Source of the DNA: Zetaproteobacteria bacterium CG_4_9_14_3_um_filter_49_83
GTDB taxonomy: Bacteria > Pseudomonadota > Zetaproteobacteria > Mariprofundales > Mariprofundaceae
Length of the DNA: 64,000 nt
NCBI GenBank assembly: GCA_002791545.1
Contig: PFXG01000008.1
Location: 1 to 64,000 of the forward strand
Reading direction: 5' to 3'
The notes under the pieces were generated by a model that was not told the origin of the DNA, searched no databases, and was given only the letters and a program-made list of their open reading frames with translations. The translations under genes and the position numbers were made by a program. Below are positions 55,595-63,289 of the stretch, piece after piece. The stretch's first letter is position 1; the number at the start of each line of letters is the position of its first letter.

Positions 55595-56793
55595 GTGAGC
55601 TGAATGTATTCTATCATGGTGATGCAGAGCAGCCGAGTCTGGTCGGGCAGTTGGCTATGTATCAGCAGAAAATCTATTTTGAGTATGACGCCGCATTTCT
55701 CAATCAAGGCTTGAAGTTATCCCCCTTTTTACTGCCCAATCAGGCAGGTGCGCAAACACCGGCAGCAGATAATCCATGGAAGGGTCTGTTTGGCGTGTTC
55801 AATGATTCGTTGCCCGATGGCTGGGGGATGTTGCTGATGGACAGGCATTTGCAATCATTGGGTGTAAACCCAAGGCAGCTCACGCCGCTAGACAGGCTGG
55901 CATACATTGGCAGCAGAGGCATGGGCGCACTCAGCTACCAGCCTTCAAAAGCGATGGGGGAGGCAGGGTTTGCTATTGATTTGACAGTACTCGCGGCATC
56001 GGCTGTTGAAATTTATGCCGGGCGTAGCAGTGAGTGTCTTGCGCAAATGGCGCAGGCGGGTGGATCGCCGGGTGGAGCAAGGCCGAAGGTGTTGGTGCAT
56101 ATCAAAGGGGATGAATTGATTTCTGGTGATGGGGATGTGCCAGAAGGTTTTGAGCCATGGGTTGTGAAATTTCATGCTGGCAGCGAAGCGGCAGAAACAG
56201 GGCGGATTGAATACGCCTACTCCCTGATAGCAAAAGATGCAGGTATTGTGATGCCTGAAACAAGGTTGTTTGAAGATGGGCAGGGCAACGCCTGGTTTGG
56301 CATCAAGCGCTTTGACCGAGAGCAGGGCAAGCGCATCCACATGCACACACTGGCGGGTTTGGTGGATGCTGATTTCAGGTTGCCCTCATTGGATTATATC
56401 GATGTGCTGAAGGTAACGCAGGCGCTCACGCATCATGCAGGCGATGTGGAGCAGGCCTTTATGTTGATGGTGTTCAATGTGTTGGCACGAAACAGGGATG
56501 ACCATGCCAAAAACTTTTCATTTCTCATGGATGAAGAAGGTGTCTGGCGCTTATCTCCAACGTATGATTTAACCTTTTCTGACGGCATCAATGGAGAGCA
56601 CACCACAGCCATTGCCGGTGAAGGCAAAGCGCCTGATGAATCACATATGCGAAAAGTGGGCGAGAAGGTTGGTTTAAAAGAGAAACAGATGAACAGCGCT
56701 TTTGATTGCGTACTTCAATCCATGGCCAGGTGGGATGAGTGGTGTGCACTGGCTGGGTTGAACAAGCAAACTCAAGCTCCATGGAAACAGTGA
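55591..56793 (+). CDS. hipA: HipA-family serine/threonine kinase toxin
   Basis: 400 residues from GTG 55591. N-terminal HipA domain (FYHGDAEQPSLVGQLAMYQQ; FNDSLPDGWGMLLMD) then the kinase-like domain with GGSPGGARPKVLVHI (P-loop-like Ser region), MPETRLFEDGQGNAWFGIKRFDRE (in part: GNAWFGIKRFDRE), and the catalytic NRDDHAKNFSFL, followed by LSPTYDLTFSDG (metal-binding Asp). HipA of E. coli phosphorylates GltX and causes persistence; the target of this branch is unknown. All active-site elements are intact, so this appears to be a working toxin-antitoxin pair. Confidence 0.93.
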   Translation: MSELNVFYHGDAEQPSLVGQLAMYQQKIYFEYDAAFLNQGLKLSPFLLPNQAGAQTPAADNPWKGLFGVFNDSLPDGWGMLLMDRHLQSLGVNPRQLTPLDRLAYIGSRGMGALSYQPSKAMGEAGFAIDLTVLAASAVEIYAGRSSECLAQMAQAGGSPGGARPKVLVHIKGDELISGDGDVPEGFEPWVVKFHAGSEAAETGRIEYAYSLIAKDAGIVMPETRLFEDGQGNAWFGIKRFDREQGKRIHMHTLAGLVDADFRLPSLDYIDVLKVTQALTHHAGDVEQAFMLMVFNVLARNRDDHAKNFSFLMDEEGVWRLSPTYDLTFSDGINGEHTTAIAGEGKAPDESHMRKVGEKVGLKEKQMNSAFDCVLQSMARWDEWCALAGLNKQTQAPWKQ

Positions 56794-57244
56794 AGTTGCT
56801 GAGTAGCCACAGGCAAGCCAGTCTTGCAATGCGTGGGGTCTTGTTTCGCGGTATCTGTAAATAACGGGGCTTCTGTTCTATTGTCTTTCCTCAAACAAGG
56901 GCTCTCATTATCCCCCGTGTCAACAGAAAACAAAGAACAGAAGATCCCCGTTTTTTTTGTTGCCTGTATCGTACTTAAAGGTGATAAATGCGGTCGGAAT
57001 GTGTAAATGTCAAGGTTGACCCGGTTCCAATGTTTATCTAAGTTGATAATGGTTGGCATTGGCAACGGATTTACCATATTTCCGTTGGATGCCTTTGATG
57101 TTGTCTTTGCTGAAAGCGATCACTGCACGCCACGAAAGAAATGCGTTGTTGTGGACATATTGCAAGCAACTGTTTTTAACCCCGTCGCACAGATTAAAGA
57201 GGGAGTAGCATCAATCTGTGCAACGGGATTCAAGTGCCTAATGG
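56794..57244. other. Region of 451 bases with no supported gene
   Basis: Lies between hipA and the Ig-like fragment. Only overlapping short open frames of 60-100 codons on both strands are seen, none with a family motif or ribosome site. Base composition is more AT-rich than the neighbours. It probably represents decayed sequence of the island. Confidence 0.5.
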
Positions 57245-57544
57245 TTAATATGTGAGTGTGCCATTAAGTGTGATATCAATCTGACCACCGGCTGCATTGG
57301 CAGCAGGCAATGCAAAATTGTTGAAAGCAACGGTTCTTGCTACTTCATCCAAGGTTATCTCGGGTAATAATGTTGAATCTTTAGTAATGGTCCATGTTTG
57401 TGTGGTGGCTCCACGCAAGTCTGTTGCCGTGATGGTTAATGTTGATGTTCCGGCAACGGTTACTGCTTTATTGACATTAAACTGTACATTGCCATTGCTT
57501 TCGGTAAAAAGCAGGTCAGTTGTTAAAAATCCAATTCCAGGCAT
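57245..57544 (-). pseudogene. Fragment of a beta-rich (cadherin/Ig-like) surface protein gene
   Basis: 99 residues with the pattern of extracellular beta domains: VAGTSTLTITATDLRGATTQTWTI (in part: GTSTLTITATDLRGATTQTW), then a second similar stretch ending QIDITLNGTLTY. There is no signal peptide. The upstream side is cut where the 221-base HNH repeat begins at 57551, with an in-frame stop a few codons above the ATG. I infer the 3' remainder of a larger surface protein gene. Confidence 0.5.
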
Positions 57545-57550
57545 GAATAT

Positions 57551-57771
57551 TCCAATGGGAGTGCTCTAATGAAAGAAAAATTGATATTAGGATCTGAGTT
57601 TTGACGAGTATTCGCTGGACGAAAGAGCAGCTGAAACTGGCGTTTAATCTCTATTGCCAACTGCCATTCGGCAAACTGTACAAGGGCAATTAAGAGATCA
57701 TTGAGCTTGCAGGCCTGATTGACCGTACTCCCGGTTCAGTGGCGATGAAACTTTGCAATATCGCCAGCCTT
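57551..57771 (+). repeat. 221-bp direct repeat, copy 1 (start of HNH endonuclease gene)
   Basis: Matches 59602-59822 at roughly 90% by eye, with no insertion or deletion. It covers about 50 bases of leader (TCCAATGGGAGTGCTCT... with a small ATGAAAGAAAAATTG frame) and about 57 codons of the HNH gene. Similarity fades after CGCCAGCCTT. Confidence 0.85.
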
Positions 57772-57876
57772 AACCCTGCATTATACAATCTGGCCGTAGT
57801 GGATTGGGCAATGCGTCGGCGTTGGATCGGGAAGTGTAGGGCGAATTTCATGCTGCGCTCCCCCCCAGGAAAATAA
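57601..57876 (+). pseudogene. Broken 5' copy of HNH endonuclease gene (stop at codon 31)
   Basis: TTG 57601 begins TSIRWTKEQLKLAFNLYCQL (in part) PFGKLYKGN, then TAA at codon 31 (57691-57693) where the other copy has AAA. Codon 25, which is TAA in the second copy, is AAA here. The frame continues past the stop (EIIELAGLIDRT, AMKLCNIASLNPA) and ends in non-homologous sequence at 57876, lacking the HNH nuclease part. It is the N-terminal remnant of a gene of the type at 59652. Confidence 0.75.
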
Positions 57877-58241
57877 GTCTGCTCAGATTTCAGATGGGAG
57901 GGGTATCGTCGATGCATCCCAACGATTTGTAATAAGCTCCCAATAAATGGGCCGCAATCGTTCATGCAAGTTTTGCGATGCTCATCACCCCTTCCCCTTG
58001 TTGATCAAACGGGCGGAAAGCTGAGCCCTCTAAAGCAACATGCCATCATCAACATTGATGCCAAGTGAAGAAAAAAGAGGCTTCTTTCACATGTTGAAAA
58101 TTCTGGAGACGCAATTTTTAATTTGACCTGAATTACGGTGGAATTTCGGTGTCATATATGGTCCGCCCCGCATTGCAAGGGTGAGTGACAGCAGTGCTCC
58201 CGACCTCTTTTTATCCCATAGCCTGAGTTGCCGGGCCTCAA
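57877..58241. other. Intergenic region of 365 bases, no supported gene
   Basis: Between the first HNH fragment and the 3' end of the ATPase gene. No ORF over about 60 codons with a family motif; no clear hairpin terminator was found. Probably non-coding or decayed. Confidence 0.5.
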
Positions 58242-59408
58242 TTAATTTACCCGGTCAATTTCTGCCAATGAATCATTTAGGCTGATGCACTCCACACCGG
58301 ACGAAAGAAGAAAGCGCTCCGAACCGGGATAGACGACGAATGCAGCATCCGGGTTCACATCTTCACAGGCCGAATGAAACCCCCGGCTCAACGTTGGTGC
58401 CAAACTTCGTTTGATTTCGACCGCCCACTTTCGGCCACTCGGCCACTGCAATACAAGATCAAGTTCAACACCTGTAGATGTCCGGAAAAAACTTGCCTCG
58501 ACATCACTGCCAGCGACTGCCAGCAGGTTCTCGATCACGAAACCTTCCCAACTCGCACCGGCAACCGGATGCCCGAGCAAAGCCTCTTTGTCCTGCATAC
58601 CAACCAGCGCATGCAAAATACCGCTATCGCGCACATAGACCTTGGGAGACTTCACCATGCGCTTTCCCAGATTTCCATGCCATGGCTGCAATCTTCGCAC
58701 CAACAGCAAGTCCACCATCAAATCGAGGTAGCTGGCCACTGTTTTGCCATCCACCCCCAGCCCCCGTGCAAGCGCTGCTGCATTGAGCACAGAACCCTGA
58801 TTGTGTGCCAGCATCGTCCAGAATCGGCGCAGTGTTTCAGCCGGAATCCGGGGGCCAAGCTGCGGAATATCTCGCTCCAGATAGGTGCGGATGAAATCTC
58901 GCCGCCAGCGCAGGCTTTGTGCATCACTGCCGGCCAGATAGCTCTCGGCAAAGCCCCCTCTCACCCATAGTGCATCAAGATGATTCGCCCCGGCTTCGGA
59001 TGCATCAAAAGGAGTGAGTTCGGTATAGGCAATACGCCCGGCCAGTGTCTCGCTGGATTGTCGCAACAATTCCAGAGAGGCCGAACCGAGCAACAGGAAC
59101 TGACCACTCTTGCGTCCCTGCCTTCGACCTTGATCAATCAAGCCACGCAGATTCTGGAAGAGGCCGGGCAATCGCTGGACTTCATCCAGAATCACCAGCT
59201 TGTCCTGATGCGATGACAGGTACAGCTCCGGGTCTTGCAGCTTGGCCCTGTCCGCATCCGATTCGAGATCCAGGTAAATGGAATCGCGGCCTTCGGCCAA
59301 TTCCAAGGCCAGCGTGGTTTTACCCACCTGCCGCGGCCCAAGCAAGGCCACTGCCGGATATTGCCCCAGCAACGCTTGCAGCTGCGAATATATTCGTCTC
59401 ACTATCAT
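58242..59408 (-). CDS. AAA_14/DUF4143 ATPase
   Basis: About 388 residues from ATG 59408 (the frame opens at 59429). N-terminal ATPase: VALLGPRQVGKTTLALELAE (Walker A), KLVILDEVQRLPGLFQNL (Walker B) and FLLLGSASLELLRQSSETLAGR (in part: LLGSASLELLRQ, sensor I). C-terminal DUF4143: GRIAYTELTPFDASE, WTMLAHNQGSVLNAAALARG and VGASWEGFVIENLL with a restriction-like tail VELDLVLQWPSGRKWAVEIK (D-x-E-x-K-like). Members are widespread, horizontally mobile and of unclear function. It lies between the two HNH copies, on the opposite strand. Confidence 0.9.
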   Translation of the reverse strand: MIVRRIYSQLQALLGQYPAVALLGPRQVGKTTLALELAEGRDSIYLDLESDADRAKLQDPELYLSSHQDKLVILDEVQRLPGLFQNLRGLIDQGRRQGRKSGQFLLLGSASLELLRQSSETLAGRIAYTELTPFDASEAGANHLDALWVRGGFAESYLAGSDAQSLRWRRDFIRTYLERDIPQLGPRIPAETLRRFWTMLAHNQGSVLNAAALARGLGVDGKTVASYLDLMVDLLLVRRLQPWHGNLGKRMVKSPKVYVRDSGILHALVGMQDKEALLGHPVAGASWEGFVIENLLAVAGSDVEASFFRTSTGVELDLVLQWPSGRKWAVEIKRSLAPTLSRGFHSACEDVNPDAAFVVYPGSERFLLSSGVECISLNDSLAEIDRVN

Positions 59409-59490
59409 GGTTGCAATTATGGAACACAATTCCAGATTTGCAAGGTTGTTTGTCAGGCCAATCTACAAGTCCAGGGAACCGGTCCAGCAT

Positions 59491-59510
59491 AAAGGGGACG
59501 CTTCCCTTTT
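59491..59510 (+). repeat. REP-like palindrome, plus orientation
   Basis: AAAGGGGACGCTTCCCTTTT; 19 of 20 bases match the minus strand of 55199-55218. The two copies face opposite ways and enclose hipBA, the Ig-like fragment, HNH copy 1 and the ATPase (about 4.3 kb). Confidence 0.5.
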
Positions 59511-59601
59511 CGTGTTGAAGAGGATCGCGGGACCTGGCCTTGAATTGCGCATTTGGTGGCCACGCAGATGAAATGATTGGTCCGTTGGTCTATGTTAAAC
59601 A

Positions 59602-59822
59602 TCCAATGGGAGTGCTCTGATGAAAGAAAAATTGATATTAGGATCTGAGTTTTGACGAGTATTCGCTGGACGAAAGAGCAACTGAAACTGGCGTTTAATC
59701 TCTATTGCCAGCTGCCATTCGGCTAACTGCACAAGGGCAATAAAGAGATCATTGAACTTGCAGGCCTGATTGGACGCACGCCTTCATCGCTGGCGATGAA
59801 GCTGTGCAATATCGCCAGCCTT
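59602..59822 (+). repeat. 221-bp direct repeat, copy 2 (start of HNH endonuclease gene)
   Basis: Second copy of the sequence at 57551-57771, 2,051 bases to the right. It runs directly into the remainder of the HNH gene, so this is probably the original position of the repeat. Confidence 0.85.
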
Positions 59823-60353
59823 GATCCGGCGATTACCAGCAGTGGGCGAAAAGGGTTGAGTGGTGCATCAGATCTCGACCGCGAAGTGTGGAATGAGTTT
59901 CATACTGATTGGGATCGCCTGGCTATGGAGTGCGTGCACATTCATGCGCGACTACGGGTGGAGAAGGGATTGCCTGAAGCTGAACAGTCGGTCGATGATG
60001 GGTTAGAAGATATCGAGGACTTCACCGGCGAGATCAAGCGCGTCATCACCGAGCAGCGCATTCGGCAGAACTTCTTTCGCCGGGCCGTGCTCAGTAGTTA
60101 TCGGGAGCGTTGCTGCATGTCCGGGCTATCGGATTCCCGGTTGCTGATTGCCAGCCATATCGTGCCGTGGAGCCATGATAAGGAAAACCGCCTGAATCCG
60201 CGCAACGGCCTCTGCCTTTCTGCCCTGCACGACAAGGCGTTTGATCGTGGCTTGATTGCATTGGATGATGATTTTCGCGTGATGCTGTCTCAAGAGCTGG
60301 AGCGGAATAACGAGCCGTTCGTGAAACAGTTCTTTCATCCGTTGGCAGGGTGA
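59652..60353 (+). pseudogene. HNH endonuclease gene with nonsense codon 25
   Basis: From TTG 59652 the frame reads TSIRWTKEQLKLAFNLYCQL (in part) PFG, then TAA at codon 25 (59724-59726), then continues LHKGNKEIIELAGLIGRTPS to the natural stop at 60353. The last 185 codons (from ATG 59796) stay open. The nuclease domain near the C-terminus is intact in sequence: YRERCCMSGLSDSRLLIASHIVPWSHDKENRLNP (in part: IASHIVPWSHDKENRLNPRN) with SHIVPW and NGLCLSALHDKAFDRGL, the HNH signature of a common phage-defence-type endonuclease family. A product could only arise by read-through or internal start at 59796, so it is probably inactive. Confidence 0.75.
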
Positions 60354-60541
60354 GCCATTACGCTTCCGGAACGATTTGTGCCCGATAAACAGTTTTTGGA
60401 ACGCCACCGACAAGTGATGTTTGTGGACAATGGTTAATCAGCAAGGTGCTCGGTTTTTTTTTACGCGCAACGGCTTTGTTTCGGCATGATGCTCTGAGGC
60501 GGTATCGCGCCTTCAGTGGCTTCCTGCTTTAGAGCTTTTCG

Positions 60542-61795
60542 TCATGAGGCATGAGGGCTACATCCAAGGGTCACTTCAAAACATGCGCCTTGCCTGCCTG
60601 CATCCAGATAGCGGACATCACCACCGTGTTGCCGGGCAATTTTGCGCACCAGAGACAGGCCAAGCCCGATGCTCCCCTGATCATGCCCACTGATACGGCT
60701 TTGGAAGAATGGCTCGAAAATTTTCTCCCGATCTGATTCAGGAATACCCGGCCCATCATCGCAAACGCGGATGATTGCCCACGCGGATTGTCGCGTCACG
60801 GACACCTCGATGGGTGCCTTAACCCGGTAACGCCCGGCATTTTCCAGAAGATTCCTGAGCAACCGGCGGAGCATCTGCTCGTCGCCCGATATCGTCACTG
60901 ATGCGCCGGAGACTTCTGCCTCATAGGCCGATGCCACTTCTGCTGCCAGCCCCAAAAGATCGATGGCCTCAAAGGGTCTGGTTGAACTGCCGGCATCCAG
61001 CTTGCTGGCCAGCAACAATTCATCCACAAGATTATCCAGCTCGGCAATATCGGCTTCCAGCTTGCTTTTGCACTGGCCGATCGATTCATGGTCCATCAGT
61101 TCAACCGCCATGCGCATTCGCGTCAGTGGCGTCCTGAGTTCGTGGGAAGCACCCCTGAGCATGTGCTGCTGGGCTTCGATCAGTTTTTCGAGGCGATCCG
61201 CCGCATGATTAAAGCGCAACGCCAATGCCGCAATTTCATCCTTGCCGCTTATCCGGGCTCTGGCGCTCAGGTTTCCCTGACCAAAGGCATCCACCTGTTG
61301 CTGCAAATGCTCCAGCCTGCAAGTGAGTCTTTTGGCCAGTGGATAGGCAACAATACCCAACCCGGCGAGCATCAATAATATGATGGGCAATGCGCCGGGA
61401 AAGCCGCCGTCTGAGCGGGATGCCACCAGCCAGCGGCCATCGCTCAGGCGCAAGACGAATGTCCCATGTTCGTGATGATGAAAGCCATCCTGACTGAGCT
61501 GATCTTTGGGCAGCGGAAGCCGGCCGGCTGTAGAAACCAGATGCTGACCATCGCGGCCATACAGACTGAAGCTGGCTTTGAATTCCCTGCCGAATTTCTC
61601 CAGCGTCTGTTTTGACTTCGCTAGCGGAGCGTTTTCCGGAATAGCTTCCGTTAGCAGCATGCTGATGACCGCTTCAAAGCGGAACCGTTCATCGGAATCG
61701 GACATGATTTTCCAGGTGATGCCCGCCATCAGGGCAAAGAGCAGCAACCCCGCCAGAAAAGCAAAATAAATCTGTAAATAAAGCTTGTGCCGCAT
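60542..61795 (-). CDS. Sensor histidine kinase, CpxA-like
   Basis: 417 residues. Two membrane helices (about 8-30 and about 135-155) enclose a periplasmic sensor. HAMP follows (YPLAKRLTCRLEHLQQQVDA). H-box ASHELRTPLTRMRMAVELM with the phospho-accepting His; N-box LLRNLLENAGRYRVK; G-boxes DDGPGIPE and GSIGLGLSLV. It starts six bases after the regulator stop. Its C-terminus lies inside the right direct repeat of the island, so the present tail (GCSPHAS) is probably island-derived and the old tail is at 54612-54687. Signal unknown; the neighbouring CpxP/Spy-like protein suggests envelope stress. Confidence 0.94.
   Translation of the reverse strand: MRHKLYLQIYFAFLAGLLLFALMAGITWKIMSDSDERFRFEAVISMLLTEAIPENAPLAKSKQTLEKFGREFKASFSLYGRDGQHLVSTAGRLPLPKDQLSQDGFHHHEHGTFVLRLSDGRWLVASRSDGGFPGALPIILLMLAGLGIVAYPLAKRLTCRLEHLQQQVDAFGQGNLSARARISGKDEIAALALRFNHAADRLEKLIEAQQHMLRGASHELRTPLTRMRMAVELMDHESIGQCKSKLEADIAELDNLVDELLLASKLDAGSSTRPFEAIDLLGLAAEVASAYEAEVSGASVTISGDEQMLRRLLRNLLENAGRYRVKAPIEVSVTRQSAWAIIRVCDDGPGIPESDREKIFEPFFQSRISGHDQGSIGLGLSLVRKIARQHGGDVRYLDAGRQGACFEVTLGCSPHAS
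60565..60620 (+). repeat. Right direct repeat (attR-like) within the histidine kinase gene
   Basis: Identical over 56 bases to 54632-54687. It encodes the last part of the kinase on the minus strand and is contiguous with the intact kinase gene. Left of it lies the island. Confidence 0.9.
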
Positions 61796-61801
61796 GCGCT
61801 G

Positions 61802-62485
61802 CTAATCCTGCTGCCGGGCAAAGACGTAGCCGGTGCCGCGAATCGTCAGAATCCGGCGCGGCTTTTTCGGGTCATCCTCAATTTGCGCGCGAATACGCGA
61901 AATATGCACATCGATGCTACGATCAAATGCCTCCAGGTCATGACCTTGGAGCTCGTCCATCAATTGATCACGCGACATCACCCGTCCCGCATGTCTGGCC
62001 AGCACACAAAGCAGTTCAAACTGATACGACGTCAGGGAGATCATTTCACCATCAAGACTCGCGGCATGCGCCGCTTCATTGATTTCCAGACGACCAAAGC
62101 GCAGCGACGGCGATACATCCCCCGGCCGCCCACGCCGCAGTATGGCACGTAACCGGGCCAGCAGTTCGCGCGGGTTATACGGCTTGGGCAAATAATCATC
62201 CGCTCCGATTTCCAGGCCGATGATGCGATCCATTTCATCACCACGCGCCGTCAGCATCAACACCGGCAACTGCGAAAAACCCCGAACGGTCCGACAAATG
62301 TCAAATCCGTTCATGTCCGGCAATCCAACATCAAGAATCAATGCGTCGAAATTGTCTTTTTTCAGGGCTGCCAGACCATCCCGGCCATTAGCGCAGGCCT
62401 CAACATCCAGATGCTCCCCGGACAAGTAGTCAGAGAGCATCGTCGATTGTTGAATGTCATCTTCAATGATCAGAATTTTTGGCAT
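61802..62485 (-). CDS. OmpR/CpxR-family response regulator
   Basis: 227 residues. Receiver domain: KILIIEDDIQQSTMLSDYLS with acidic pair, NFDALILDVGLPDMNGFD with the phospho-accepting Asp (about residue 52), PVLMLTARGDEMDR with Thr, and DDYLPKPYNPRELLARL with Lys. The C-terminal winged helix has LTSYQFELLCVLARHAGRV, then DVHISRIRAQIEDDPKKPRR and ILTIRGTGYVF. It follows the CpxP-like gene and precedes the kinase, making a three-gene Cpx-type unit. Confidence 0.95.
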   Translation of the reverse strand: MPKILIIEDDIQQSTMLSDYLSGEHLDVEACANGRDGLAALKKDNFDALILDVGLPDMNGFDICRTVRGFSQLPVLMLTARGDEMDRIIGLEIGADDYLPKPYNPRELLARLRAILRRGRPGDVSPSLRFGRLEINEAAHAASLDGEMISLTSYQFELLCVLARHAGRVMSRDQLMDELQGHDLEAFDRSIDVHISRIRAQIEDDPKKPRRILTIRGTGYVFARQQD

Positions 62486-62525
62486 CGATGCAGCCTATAT
62501 GCCTGCAACTTCAATAACCATGGCC

Positions 62526-63098
62526 TCAGCGCCAATATCCCCGTCTGGATAGACCATCAACCAGCTGCTGACGCTGCTCATAAGATAATACATCCGAAAT
62601 ATCGGCAATCATTTGCAACAGCTCACTACTGGCCGCGTCCAGCGTCGCAAGTTCATTCTGGCGAATTTGCCCCATCGGCTGCCGGTCTACTTGTTGCTGT
62701 GACAACAGCCTGGCGATGGCATCCCGGTTGTTCAGGTGCTCAGCCTTCAGGCTTTCCAGTCGGGGGGTGTAGTTACGGGCGATGGCTCTGATTTGATCTT
62801 CCTGCTGGTCGCTGGCATCCACCTCATCAATCAGCCGGTCAGTCATTCTATCCAGCCGCTCTGTTACGCCGGACTGACTCCAGCCATGGCCAAAATCATG
62901 CCAGTCACTGTGATGGTGGTGGCCCAACGCTGCGCCTACAGCCCACACCATGCCAATGATCAGGACCACAAAAAATATACCCCGGCCGAATCGACAACGG
63001 CGATGACCATGGCGATGTTTGCAGCAATGCCGGGACTTGCTGTCTTCAGCTTCCTGATGTGCTGCGTTGTTGTTTTTTCCTTCGATTTGTTCATTCAT
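62526..63098 (-). CDS. Membrane-anchored CpxP/Spy-like (periplasmic heavy-metal sensor) protein
   Basis: 190 residues; GGAGG eight bases before ATG 63098. The cytoplasmic N-terminus is rich in His and Cys (KSRHCCKHRHGHRRCRFGRG), followed by a single helix (about 40-58) and a His-rich start of the periplasmic part (GHHHHSDWHDFGHGW). The rest is helical, with RLDRMTDRLIDEVDASDQQEDQ and SYEQRQQLVDGLSRRG, resembling CpxP/Spy/heavy-metal-resistance proteins with LTxxQ-type ends. His and Cys could bind metal. It heads the operon with the regulator and kinase. Regulation by the downstream CpxR-like regulator is inferred. Confidence 0.78.
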   Translation of the reverse strand: MNEQIEGKNNNAAHQEAEDSKSRHCCKHRHGHRRCRFGRGIFFVVLIIGMVWAVGAALGHHHHSDWHDFGHGWSQSGVTERLDRMTDRLIDEVDASDQQEDQIRAIARNYTPRLESLKAEHLNNRDAIARLLSQQQVDRQPMGQIRQNELATLDAASSELLQMIADISDVLSYEQRQQLVDGLSRRGYWR

Positions 63099-63289
63099 GA
63101 TAAAACCTCCATTGTGTTGATTCGCTTCAACGAACTATGGGCAAACTTTAGGTATCATGTGTTTCCGTCAGATTTCCGGGTTGTAAAGTTTTGTTAACAG
63201 ATCACAGGACTATTCATTTGCATGATTTTATTCTCTGTTATGATTGCCGCGTTTTTTTTGTGAATCACGATCAGGAGAAGTTCCCTTTT

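Larger units (their letters stand above)
54632..60620. mobile_element. Putative genomic island flanked by a 56-bp direct repeat in the histidine kinase gene
   Basis: The sequence between the two exact 56-base copies (54632-54687 and 60565-60620) holds about 5.9 kb of accessory-type genes: a truncated NERD gene, hipBA, an Ig-like gene fragment, two broken HNH genes and an AAA_14 ATPase. The repeat lies in the 3' end of the kinase gene. At both ends the kinase frame reads through to a stop (tail GCSPHAS at the intact gene, tail ECAHHGS at the left copy), the mark of integration into a gene end with repair of the reading frame. There is no integrase or transposase, so the element is either decayed or moved in trans. 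Confidence 0.7.

Noticed and set aside
57007-57255. 82-codon plus-strand frame in the island gap.
   Set aside because: No family, no ribosome site; the surrounding sequence is decayed.
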